NCBI GenBank assembly: GCA_034437455.1
Contig: DAOTUB010000120.1
Coordinates: forward strand, 1-35,215
DNA from: DAOTUB01 sp034437455
GTDB lineage: Bacteria > Chloroflexota > Anaerolineae > B4-G1
Direction: 5' to 3'
Length of the DNA: 35,215 nt
Below are positions 1-7,050 of the stretch, piece after piece. Every line of letters starts with the position of its first letter. Within the stretch, counting starts at the first letter, position 1. The position numbers and the translations under genes are program-made. The notes under the pieces were generated by a model. That model worked only from the letters and a program-made list of their open reading frames with translations, did no database searches and was not told the origin of the DNA.

Positions 1-32
1 AACTTGATCTTCGCCGAATATCGCTTTGCCAT
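1..32 (-). CDS. Transposase OrfA, N-terminal fragment (cut by window edge)
   Basis: Only ten codons are visible, reading MAKRYSAKIK. The ATG at 32-30 is preceded on the - strand by GAGGAGG (44-38) at good spacing, so a translated gene clearly starts here. The basic start followed by Tyr-Ser-Ala resembles the first residues of many IS3-family OrfA helix-turn-helix proteins, which bind the element's ends. Together with the interrupted adaptor gene next to it, this suggests an IS entered that gene. Ten residues cannot prove the family; the start site itself is well supported. Confidence 0.45.
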   Translation of the reverse strand, partial: MAKRYSAKIK

Positions 33-135
33 TTTGGCCTCCTCTGTACATGACTTGATGATCCCACACTTGCCAGAAGAGGTCAACTTTCCACATTACC
101 TACTGGTACAGATTTTTGGGGTAATATCCGAATCA
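1..135 (-). mobile_element. End of an insertion sequence (probably IS3-type), running off the window
   Basis: The adaptor gene on the - strand loses its similarity to its paralogue after the residues YAVFV, and the sequence beyond is unrelated to adaptors. Near that point the - strand reads TGATTCGG (135-128), beginning with the TG typical of IS3-family ends. About 100 bp further in there is a strong Shine-Dalgarno and an ATG start (30-32) whose product resembles the start of an IS3-type OrfA. What is seen is the break in homology and the new start site. The family and the exact end at 135 are inferred. The rest of the element, including its other end and any target duplication, lies outside the window. 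Confidence 0.5.
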
Positions 136-1375
136 CAAAGACGGCGTATTGATCCGATCCCAACTCGCGCAACGCCTGTAGCGGCACGAGCAGTGTGTCC
201 CTCGATTCGGCGGAGATGATTTCGACCTCTCCGTTCATCCCGCCGAGGAGCTGGGCCGAATCGGAGGTCGTTTCCACACTCGCCCAGGCTTGCACGGCGA
301 GTGTGCCATCCACCTTCACCAGCGCCGGGTCGATGCGGATCACCTCTCCGGTGAACGTGTCGTCCGGCAGCCCCTCGAAGATGATCTCCACCCGGTTGCC
401 CACCGCCACGCCGCTCATGTCTGATTCTTCCACCCAGAATTGTAGCAACTGCTCCTCCAGGTCGGCCAGGGTGATGATCGAGGCCGTGCCGACGCGCTCG
501 CCGGGTATCGCCGTCACCTCCACGACCGTGCCCGCAAACGGCGCGCGCAACTCGGCTGCCTCCAGGTCCTCTTGCGCTTCCTCGAGCGTCAGCTCCGTCT
601 GGTTCGCCTTCAGTTCGGCTCGCATGATCGTATCCGTGGCCGGGCCGCTCTGGAGCAACTCCAGATTCTCCTCTGATTGATAGACCCTGTTCTTTGCTTG
701 ATCCACCTGGTTCCAGACGTCGAGTTGCTCCATGTTCGCCTGTTGCAATAGGTCATTAAAATCCGCCTCGACCTCGACCCGGTCGCTCCAGGCGTCCTCC
801 AGGCGGTCCGGGTTGGCGCCGTTCTGCTCAAGCTCCTGGTACTTGTTGGCGTTCCACTGGAAATGGATCTGGTAGGAGCGCACGGCGGCGTCGAGGTCCG
901 AGTTTTGCGTGCTGTCGTAATCGTACCAGGCGAGGGTGAGCGCGGCTTGCGCGCTCTGCAAGGACGCCTCGGCGTTCGCCAGTTCGGCGTCGGTAGCGCC
1001 CTCGCTGGCGTCGGCCAGGTCGAGTTGAGCTTCGCGCGCTCTGATGTCCGCCTCGATCACGGCCAGCTCCAGGTCGCTCGCCTCCAGCCGGGCCAATACG
1101 TCGTCTTCCTGTACTTGGTCGCCCACTTCCACCAGCACCTCGTCCAGATAGCCCCCTTCCTGGAACCCCAGGTCAATTTCGGAGGCCGGAGCCAACGTGC
1201 CCGACCCGCTGACAGAGACGACCAGATCGCCACGACTCACCTGGGTGGTGACGATGGTCGGCTCGGTCGGCGCCTGGCCCGGCAGGTAGATGGTGTTATA
1301 GTACACGTATCCACCGCCGCCCGCCAGCGCGAGCACGAGAATGAACCCAATCCAAAAACCTTTTTTGCGAAACAT
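83..1375 (-). CDS. HlyD/RND-type membrane-fusion adaptor, C-terminus truncated by an IS
   Basis: This is a 430-residue adaptor of an export pump. It has an N-terminal membrane segment (about residues 7-27) and a biotinyl-lipoyl half (about 40-95, GDLVVSVSGSGTL then VEVGDQVQEDDVLARLE). A long Glu/Gln/Ala-rich coiled-coil hairpin spans about 95-270, followed by the second lipoyl half (ELRAPFAGTVVEV) and a beta-barrel. It is a close paralogue of the gene just upstream, to which it is joined by a TAATG stop-start overlap, so the two are probably translationally coupled. The paralogue continues for about 35 residues past the matching YAV motif. Here the frame instead ends in an unrelated tail (RILPQKSVPVGNVES) encoded by what looks like IS sequence. 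The membrane-proximal domain is therefore incomplete and function is doubtful. Confidence 0.85.
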   Translation of the reverse strand: MFRKKGFWIGFILVLALAGGGGYVYYNTIYLPGQAPTEPTIVTTQVSRGDLVVSVSGSGTLAPASEIDLGFQEGGYLDEVLVEVGDQVQEDDVLARLEASDLELAVIEADIRAREAQLDLADASEGATDAELANAEASLQSAQAALTLAWYDYDSTQNSDLDAAVRSYQIHFQWNANKYQELEQNGANPDRLEDAWSDRVEVEADFNDLLQQANMEQLDVWNQVDQAKNRVYQSEENLELLQSGPATDTIMRAELKANQTELTLEEAQEDLEAAELRAPFAGTVVEVTAIPGERVGTASIITLADLEEQLLQFWVEESDMSGVAVGNRVEIIFEGLPDDTFTGEVIRIDPALVKVDGTLAVQAWASVETTSDSAQLLGGMNGEVEIISAESRDTLLVPLQALRELGSDQYAVFVIRILPQKSVPVGNVES

Positions 1376-2754
1376 TACTGCGCCTTCCCTATGCTCACCA
1401 CATCTCCGAGTTCCAGTCCCTCCAGAATCTCGGCGTTGACGACATCTCTCAACCCCACCACGACCGTCCGCATCTCCAGTTCTCCGTCAGGCTTGACGAC
1501 GAGGACGGCATATTGGCCCGGCGACGTCTCTCGCAGCGCCTCCACCGGCACGAGCAGTGTGTTTCTGGCCTCGGCGGCGATGATTTCGACGTCGGCCGTC
1601 ATACCAGAGAGGAGCTGGGTATCTTGATCGCCTAGGTCCACGCTCGCCCAGGTCTGGACGGCCGACGCGCCGTCCACCGTCACCAGCACAGGCTCTAATT
1701 GGATGATCTTCCCGGTGGAGGTATCGTCGGGGAACGCTTCAAAGACGATGTTCACCGGCTTGCCCACCGCGACGCTGCCCAGGTCCGACTCCTCCACCCA
1801 GAAGCGCACCAGCGGCTCGTGAAAGTCGGCCAGGGAAAGGATGGCCGTGTTCGCGCCCACTTGCTCGCCGACCGTCGCCATAACGTCCATCACGATGCCG
1901 TCGAAGGGCGCGTAGAGCTGCGCCGCTTCCAGATCGGTGCGCTTTTGTTCGAGCGCCAGCAGCGCTTGATCCGCCGCCAGTTCCGCCCGCATCAGGGTAT
2001 CTGTGAGCGGTTCGCTCTCCAGGAGTTTCAGTTTCTCCTCGGCCTGATAGACTGCGTTCTGGGCCTGGGCGATTCGGCTGCTCGCCTGAGTCTGTTCGGC
2101 CTTGGCGTCGTTGATCGCCTTTTGCCAGCGCCCCTCCGCCGAGATCATCGCGTTCATCGCCCAGTCGTGGTCGGCCTGGCTGAGATTCCCTTTTTCGTAC
2201 TTGGCCTTTTGGCTCTGATAATATCCCACCCACCAGTCAAAGTCGGCCTTGGTGGTCTCGACTGCGGCGTCGAGGTTCGAGTCGGACGCCTTTCTGTAGG
2301 ACTCGTACGCGAGCGACAGCCCGACCTGGGCGTCGCGTAGGGCAGCCTGGGCGTCGGCCAGATCCGCTTCACTTGGCCCCTCCCGGACATTGGCCAGTTC
2401 AAGTTGTGCCAGTTCCAACTCGACCTCGGCTTCGGCCACGGCCCGTTCCAACTGGTCCGTCTCCAGCCGGGCCATCGCCTCGTCTTTTTGCACCTGGTCG
2501 CCGACGTCCACCAACATCTCGGCCAGCACGCCGCCGGTGCGGAAGGTCAATTCCTGTTCCGTCGCGGGCACAAGCTCACCGCTGCCGTCCGCCGTGATGA
2601 CGATGTCCCCCTGCGTCACCGTCGCCGTCTCCAGCGTCGGCTCTGGAGGTTCCTCGGCTAACGATTCACGCTGCGTGTTGTAAGCAGCATAGCCGCCCCC
2701 GGCTGCCAACAACAGCACGACAAATAGACTGATCCAGATGTTGCCTTTTCTCAT
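1375..2754 (-). CDS. HlyD/RND-type membrane-fusion adaptor (full length)
   Basis: This 459-residue adaptor would link an inner-membrane exporter to the cell envelope. It has a membrane anchor at about residues 7-25 and a lipoyl half around 45-95 with GDQVQKDEAMARLE. A long coiled-coil region (about 95-285) is rich in Ala, Glu and Gln, with the second lipoyl half at LYAPFDGIVMDV. A beta-barrel follows and a complete membrane-proximal end finishes in VGLRDVVNAEILEGLELGD. The ATG at 2754 is preceded by GGGAGAAG. The gene starts 166 bp after the permease stop and has its own candidate promoter and operator array. With no ATPase or permease of its own, it probably serves the upstream ABC pair, though a pump elsewhere is possible. 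Confidence 0.9.
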   Translation of the reverse strand: MRKGNIWISLFVVLLLAAGGGYAAYNTQRESLAEEPPEPTLETATVTQGDIVITADGSGELVPATEQELTFRTGGVLAEMLVDVGDQVQKDEAMARLETDQLERAVAEAEVELELAQLELANVREGPSEADLADAQAALRDAQVGLSLAYESYRKASDSNLDAAVETTKADFDWWVGYYQSQKAKYEKGNLSQADHDWAMNAMISAEGRWQKAINDAKAEQTQASSRIAQAQNAVYQAEEKLKLLESEPLTDTLMRAELAADQALLALEQKRTDLEAAQLYAPFDGIVMDVMATVGEQVGANTAILSLADFHEPLVRFWVEESDLGSVAVGKPVNIVFEAFPDDTSTGKIIQLEPVLVTVDGASAVQTWASVDLGDQDTQLLSGMTADVEIIAAEARNTLLVPVEALRETSPGQYAVLVVKPDGELEMRTVVVGLRDVVNAEILEGLELGDVVSIGKAQ

Positions 2755-2789
2755 TCCGCTTCTCCCATTGCATCTGTGTTTTCAGCCTC

Positions 2790-2844
2790 AATATAGCACG
2801 CGATTGTTAAGATTTGATGAAGAACGAGTGGAGATAGTGTGGAG
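2790..2844 (-). promoter_or_regulatory. Promoter with four 11-bp-spaced half-sites before the adaptor pair
   Basis: On the - strand the order is CTCCAC (2844-2839), CTCCAC (2833-2828), CTTCAT (2822-2817), CTTAAC (2811-2806), each separated by exactly 5 bp. Ten bp later comes TATATT (2795-2790), a good -10. There is no TTGACA-like -35; the last half-site occupies its place. The same arrangement and spacing precede the adaptor at 6301. Direct repeats with an 11-bp period ending about 10 bp from the -10 are the known layout of class II sites for OmpR/PhoB-family activators. The repeats are seen; the regulator is inferred, and none is encoded in this window. Confidence 0.6.
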
Positions 2845-2853
2845 TAGAACAAA

Positions 2854-2908
2854 GTAGCCGCGGATTCCATTCCGCGCAACGGTGGCGCGTTATGGAAAAC
2901 GCGGCTAC
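2854..2908. repeat. 55-bp imperfect palindrome (REP/MITE-like)
   Basis: This is a long interrupted hairpin. GTAGCCGCG (2854-2862) pairs with CGCGGCTAC (2900-2908), TTCCAT (2865-2870) with ATGGAA (2892-2897), and CGCGC (2873-2877) with GCGCG (2885-2889) around the loop AACGGTG. Symmetric 2-bp mismatches separate the three stem blocks. It lies 12 bp past the permease stop and just upstream of the operator of the next unit. It could end or attenuate transcription from the permease, but it has no T tract. Its form suits a dispersed palindromic element; copy number cannot be seen here. Confidence 0.75.
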
Positions 2909-2920
2909 ATAACATCGGAT

Positions 2921-4198
2921 TTATTCGTATCGCAGCGCCTCGATGGGGTTCAGCTTGGCCGCCTCGTTGGCGGGATAGATGCCAAAGAACAGCCCCACGG
3001 CGAGCGAAAAGCCCACCGCCATCAACACCGAATCGGATGTAACCAGCGAGTTTATCAGCCCCGTCATATCCACCAACCGGGCAATGCCCGCGCCCATCAG
3101 GATGCCCAGCAGCCCACCCACCAGGCTCAAGACCACCGCCTCCATCAGGAACTGGGTCAGGATGTCCGCCTTGCGCGCGCCCACCGCCTTGCGCAGGCCG
3201 ATCTCGCGCGTCCGCTCTGTCACCGAGACGAGCATAATGTTCATGATGCCGATCCCGCCCACCACGAGCGAGATTCCGGCGATAGCTCCCAAAAAGACCG
3301 TCAGGATGCCCGTGATCTCTCTGGCCATCTCCAGCATGTCGGCCTGGTTCATCACGCTAAAGTCCGCCTCCTCGTTCGGGTCGAGGTCGTGGCGGCTGCG
3401 CAGCAACGCCTCGATCTGATTCTCGACCGCCGTCGTCTGCTCCTCCGATGCCGCTGCCACGTTGACCCGCGTCACCAGTAACTCTCCCCGCGCGTTGCGA
3501 CCGTCAAAGATCTTGGTCTGGGCGGTCGAGATGGGCACGAACACCGTGTCGTCCGTGCTGCTCGTCAGCGAGTCCCCTTCTTCCTCCAGAACGCCGACCA
3601 CGGTCAGAGAGACCCGCCCGCCGTTTTCGCCAGAGAGGGCGACCTTGATCTTTTGCCCGATGGGATCGAAACCGCCAAAGAGGTCTTGCGCTGCCTGGTA
3701 GCCCAACACGGCCACGTTGGCCCGCTTGTCCACGTCTTTCTCCTCGATAAAAGCGCCGCTTGCTACCTCCAGCTCAAAGGCCTCTTGGTACTCGGCTGTC
3801 ACGCCCGTCACCGCACCGTTGACGTTGGCGTCACCAAATATGACCTGTGTATTTTTGCCGTATTCCGGGGCGACGACCGCCGCGTCGGGCACGTTGCCCG
3901 GATCGGCGATGGCCTGGGCGTCCTCGTAGGTGAGGGTGGCAGCGCTGCCCGACGCGCCCTGCACAGGCCCTCTGTCGCTGGCCGCGCCGGGGCTGACGAG
4001 GAGCAAATTGGTGCCAACGCTGGCGATCTGGTCGGTGATCGAGGCCTGCGCCCCGGTACCGATGGACATCAAAGCGATCACCGCCGCTACACCGATGACG
4101 ACTCCCAACATCGTCAGCGCCGAGCGCATCTTGTTCGCCACCAACCCGTCCAGGGCCACGCGCACGTTGTCGAGTAGATCTACGATACTTGCTATCAT
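2921..4198 (-). CDS. ABC transporter permease, MacB/FtsX type
   Basis: This 425-residue inner-membrane protein has the MacB layout. One membrane helix lies near the N-terminus (about 28-48, SALTMLGVVIGVAAVIALMS), followed by a large extracytoplasmic domain (about 50-300). Three helices then form the FtsX domain, with the conserved stretch GIGIMNIMLVSVTERTREIG, the coupling segment LRKAVGARKADIL, and the ending YPANEAAKLNPIEALRYE. MacB-type permeases do not carry substrate through the membrane; they move force from ATP hydrolysis to an adaptor and outer partner (mechanotransmission). Here the ATPase is a separate gene that overlaps this start by ATGA (4195-4198), so the products should be coupled partners. 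The substrate is unknown. Confidence 0.93.
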   Translation of the reverse strand: MIASIVDLLDNVRVALDGLVANKMRSALTMLGVVIGVAAVIALMSIGTGAQASITDQIASVGTNLLLVSPGAASDRGPVQGASGSAATLTYEDAQAIADPGNVPDAAVVAPEYGKNTQVIFGDANVNGAVTGVTAEYQEAFELEVASGAFIEEKDVDKRANVAVLGYQAAQDLFGGFDPIGQKIKVALSGENGGRVSLTVVGVLEEEGDSLTSSTDDTVFVPISTAQTKIFDGRNARGELLVTRVNVAAASEEQTTAVENQIEALLRSRHDLDPNEEADFSVMNQADMLEMAREITGILTVFLGAIAGISLVVGGIGIMNIMLVSVTERTREIGLRKAVGARKADILTQFLMEAVVLSLVGGLLGILMGAGIARLVDMTGLINSLVTSDSVLMAVGFSLAVGLFFGIYPANEAAKLNPIEALRYE

Positions 4199-4878
4199 GG
4201 TCTCGTCTCCATCAGTCCATCGTACAGACGCACGATTCGCTCCGCCTGTCTGCCAAGCTCTGCGTCGTGCGTCACCATCACCACGGTAATGTCCCGTTCC
4301 TCGTGCAGGCGGTGGAGGATCTCGAGTACCTCGGCGCCCGACTTGGAGTCCAGGTTGCCGGTCGGTTCGTCCGCCATGATGATGGAGGGATCGTTGACCA
4401 GGGCGCGGGCGATGGCAACCCGCTGCTGTTGCCCGCCAGAAAGCTCGGTCGGCTGGTGATCCATTCGGTCGCCCAGTCCCACCATCTCCAGCGCTTTCCG
4501 CGCCCGTCGCTCGCGCTCGGCCAGGGGAATTCGGCCCCCGTTCCGACTGTACTGCATCGGCAGCATCACCTGCTTGAGCGCGCTGGTGCGGGCGAGCAGG
4601 TTAAAGGTCTGGAACACAAAGCCGATCTGCTGGTTGCGGATGGCCGCCAGTTGATTCTCGTCCATCCCGCTCACGTCCACCCCGTCCAGCCGGTACGCGC
4701 CCGAGGTCGGCGTGTCCAGGCAACCGATGACGTGCATCAGCGTCGACTTGCCGGAGCCAGAAGGCCCCATGATGGCCACCCACTCTCCCTGCTCGATCTG
4801 TAACGACACTCCACGCAGGGCGTGCACTTCCACCTCGCCCATCAGGTAAACTTTGGCGACGTTCTCGATCTCGATCAT
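4195..4878 (-). CDS. ABC transporter ATP-binding protein, LolD/MacB type
   Basis: This 227-residue nucleotide-binding subunit drives the neighbouring permease. It has Walker A GPSGSGKST (residues 38-46), a Q-loop in FVFQTFNLL, signature LSGGQQQR, Walker B IIMADEPTGNLD and the H-loop VMVTHD. This combination, with the Leu-rich segment after the Q-loop, is typical of the LolD/MacB subfamily. The frame is open further upstream, but the ATG at 4878 is the start: it has GGAGG (4890-4886) in front, lies 1 bp after the adaptor's stop, and gives the usual N-terminus MIEIENVAKVY. Its stop overlaps the permease start. Confidence 0.95.
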   Translation of the reverse strand: MIEIENVAKVYLMGEVEVHALRGVSLQIEQGEWVAIMGPSGSGKSTLMHVIGCLDTPTSGAYRLDGVDVSGMDENQLAAIRNQQIGFVFQTFNLLARTSALKQVMLPMQYSRNGGRIPLAERERRARKALEMVGLGDRMDHQPTELSGGQQQRVAIARALVNDPSIIMADEPTGNLDSKSGAEVLEILHRLHEERDITVVMVTHDAELGRQAERIVRLYDGLMETRP

Positions 4879-4879
4879 A

Positions 4880-6301
4880 TCAGTCTCCTCCGCCCATAAA
4901 TGGTGGTCTGAAGCCATCCGAGTCATCCTTGCTGGCCGCAGCGACCACGACCACGACGTCCCCTTCGGCCAGGCCGCTGGCGATCTCCACTTTGGTGTCC
5001 GTCGTGAGTCCCAATTCCACCTCCACCCGTTCGGTTCGACTGCCTGCCCACCGATTGACATAGGATCGTCCTCCCTCAGTATGGACGGCCCGCAGCGGGA
5101 CGATCAGCGCGTCTTTCTGGCTGGCAGAGACGATCTCCACATCCGTCGTCATCCCGGCGCGGACTGGGAGCTCGGTCGGCGCAAGCTGTACCGTCACGGG
5201 GTAAAGCACCACGCCGGACTGGACCTCGGCCACCGGCGCGATGTACGTCACCTGGCCGGTCAGATCGGCTTCGGGAAAGGCGTCCACGCTCACCTGCGCC
5301 TCCTGGCCGACGCTCACCTGTGCTACGTCGGTATCGTCCAGGTTGATCTCGACCTCCAGCACCGACAGGTCGCTGATCACCACGACGGCGGCCTGCCCCG
5401 CGCTGGCCATCTCGCCCGGCTGGATGTTCAGCGCGGTGATGGTTCCGGCTATCGGCGCGGTCAGCGTGGCATCCTCCAGTTGCAGTTGGACTTGCTCCAG
5501 CGACGCCCTGGCCTGGTCGATTTTAAGCTGGGCCGCCTCGACATCGCTCTCGTCGGCGCCAGCCAGCAGCTCCTCCAGGTCGCTCTGCGCCTGGCGGTAC
5601 GTATCGGCGGCGGCGGCCAGGGAGTTGCTCGCAGATTGGATCTGTTGGTCGGCCTGTTGCTGGGCGCGGTTCAGCGCCAGTCGCGCGTCGTCCAGGTCTT
5701 CCAGGGCATCGTTCACGAACCAATAGTCCGGCTCCTTGCCCGACTCGTACCAATCCAGGCGCACTTCGTAGATGTGCAGCGCTTCCTCGTATGCCGACTG
5801 CGCGTCCTCCAACGTTTCGTTCGCCGCGACGCTATCCTGCGCGGTGTCGAGGTCGAGCTGCGTCAACCGCAACGAGGCCGCCGCCTGATCCACCGCGTCC
5901 TGCGCCGTGGCGACGTCGGCCTCGTCGGGCGGCTCCAGGAGCGTCTCCAGTTCCAGTTCGGCCTCGCGCAACGAAATCTCGGCCTGGGTCGCTTGCAGCG
6001 CCATGTCATCCGTGTCCAGTTGGGCCAGGGGATCCCCGGCTTCCACCTGCTGGCCTTCCTCGACGAACACCTCGGCCACCAGCCCGCTCGACGAAAAGGC
6101 CAGCGACACCTCGGCTCGCGGGGCCAGGCTGCCGGTCGCGTCGAGCGTGACTCGCAGTGTGCCCCGTTCGACGATGGCTGTCTCGATAGTTTCCTGGGCC
6201 TCGACCCGAGCCTGTTGTTGGCTCCCGACGTACTGCCAACCAGCAAAGCCCAACCCTCCGATCACGACGGTTGCTACGATGATGCGCCATTTTTTGTTCA
6301 T
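4880..6301 (-). CDS. HlyD/MacA-type membrane-fusion adaptor, first gene of the ABC operon
   Basis: This 473-residue adaptor has an anchor helix at about residues 6-24 and first lipoyl half FVEEGQQVEAGDPLAQLD. A long helical hairpin (about 95-260) is unusually rich in Gln, Ala, Asp and Glu. The second lipoyl half reads LTAPIAGTITALNIQPGEMASAG in two parts, followed by a barrel with GMTTDVEIVSA and a C-terminal Gly/Pro tail ending MGGGD. The start is the ATG at 6301 behind GGAGGAAGG; an upstream in-frame start at 6583 would run across the promoter and is unlikely. As first gene before an ATPase and a MacB-type permease it fills the MacA role, linking the permease to the envelope. Confidence 0.92.
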   Translation of the reverse strand: MNKKWRIIVATVVIGGLGFAGWQYVGSQQQARVEAQETIETAIVERGTLRVTLDATGSLAPRAEVSLAFSSSGLVAEVFVEEGQQVEAGDPLAQLDTDDMALQATQAEISLREAELELETLLEPPDEADVATAQDAVDQAAASLRLTQLDLDTAQDSVAANETLEDAQSAYEEALHIYEVRLDWYESGKEPDYWFVNDALEDLDDARLALNRAQQQADQQIQSASNSLAAAADTYRQAQSDLEELLAGADESDVEAAQLKIDQARASLEQVQLQLEDATLTAPIAGTITALNIQPGEMASAGQAAVVVISDLSVLEVEINLDDTDVAQVSVGQEAQVSVDAFPEADLTGQVTYIAPVAEVQSGVVLYPVTVQLAPTELPVRAGMTTDVEIVSASQKDALIVPLRAVHTEGGRSYVNRWAGSRTERVEVELGLTTDTKVEIASGLAEGDVVVVVAAASKDDSDGFRPPFMGGGD

Positions 6302-6329
6302 TGTTCCTTCCTCCTTCTGATTTTTTATC

Positions 6330-6384
6330 AGTTTACAGAAACAATGTGGAGGAATTATGAAGATCTGGTGGAGGGATTCTGGAG
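6330..6384 (-). promoter_or_regulatory. Promoter with four 11-bp-spaced half-sites before the ABC operon
   Basis: On the - strand the order is CTCCAG (6384-6379), CTCCAC (6373-6368), CTTCAT (6362-6357), CTCCAC (6351-6346), each 5 bp apart. Ten bp further is TAAACT (6335-6330) as the -10. Spacing, number of sites, position of CTTCAT (third) and distance to the -10 all match the array at 2790-2844, although the spacer sequences differ. This argues for one shared OmpR/PhoB-type activator. The array lies in the divergent gap with the pncC-like gene but 24 bp from that gene's -35, so effects on that side are unclear. Confidence 0.6.
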
Positions 6385-6407
6385 AAACACAGATGCACCT
6401 GCTTGCC

Positions 6408-6436
6408 TTGCTTAACCCTTCGGTCTGAGGTATACT
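6408..6436 (+). promoter_or_regulatory. Promoter of the pncC-like/GNAT unit
   Basis: TTGCTT (6408-6413), a 17-bp spacer and TATACT (6431-6436) form a good housekeeping-sigma promoter. It leaves a leader of about 85 bp before the ATG at 6529. It points away from the divergent export operon. Confidence 0.65.
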
Positions 6437-6528
6437 TTCTGGCGGCGAACCAGGGTGGTTGTTTTTGGATGAAGGGGCGATGACTATCTGTTTATCTGTT
6501 TTCATCTGTTGCATTGACTGGAGGATAG

Positions 6529-7029
6529 ATGGAGCCACCACAGGAGAACGATCTCGAAGTACTCGTGGGCCGATTGCTGACACAGCGCGGGTTGACGTTG
6601 GCGGCGGCCGAATCGTGTACGGGCGGGCTGGTTGGGCATCGCATCACGAACGTCCCGGGCAGTTCAGCGTACTATCAAGGTTCCATCACGGCCTATTCCT
6701 ACGATGTCAAGGAGCAATTGCTCCGCGTGCGGCACGATACCCTCTACACTCACGGCGCGGTGAGCGAGCAGACGGCGCGGGAGATGGCGCAGGGCGTGCG
6801 GCGCGCTCTGCGCGCGGATATCGGCGTGTCCGTGACGGGTATCGCCGGGCCAGGGGGCGGCATGCCAGAAAAGCCCGTGGGATTGGTCTATGTGGCGCTG
6901 GCCGCGGAGGATGACGAGTGGGTGGAGCGGCACGTGTGGAACGGCGATCGCTGGGAGAACAAGGCGCGCTCGGCCGAGGCCGTCCTGGACCTGTTGCGGC
7001 GTTATCTGGAAGGACAATTGATGGTGTAG
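6529..7029 (+). CDS. pncC: CinA C-terminal-domain protein, nicotinamide-nucleotide amidase (PncC-like)
   Basis: This 166-residue stand-alone CinA C-terminal domain lacks the N-terminal MoaB-like half of full CinA. Family members hydrolyse nicotinamide mononucleotide to nicotinate mononucleotide and ammonia, recycling NMN in the pyridine nucleotide cycle. The signature ESCTGG is at residues 28-33, with the nucleophile region expected at this Ser/Thr cluster. NVPGSSAYYQGSITAYS and SVTGIAGPGGG (102-111), both typical of the active site, are also present. TGGAGGA stands before the ATG. The next gene begins 21 bp downstream and is probably co-transcribed. Function rests on family membership. Confidence 0.88.
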   Translation: MEPPQENDLEVLVGRLLTQRGLTLAAAESCTGGLVGHRITNVPGSSAYYQGSITAYSYDVKEQLLRVRHDTLYTHGAVSEQTAREMAQGVRRALRADIGVSVTGIAGPGGGMPEKPVGLVYVALAAEDDEWVERHVWNGDRWENKARSAEAVLDLLRRYLEGQLMV

Positions 7030-7050
7030 GGCAAAGAGGAAGGTTGGTCC

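Noticed and set aside
4853..6415. 520-codon open frame on the + strand opposite the first adaptor gene
   Set aside because: Low-complexity, Arg/His/Leu-rich translation with no family likeness, opposite a clear adaptor gene; a shadow frame caused by high GC codon bias.
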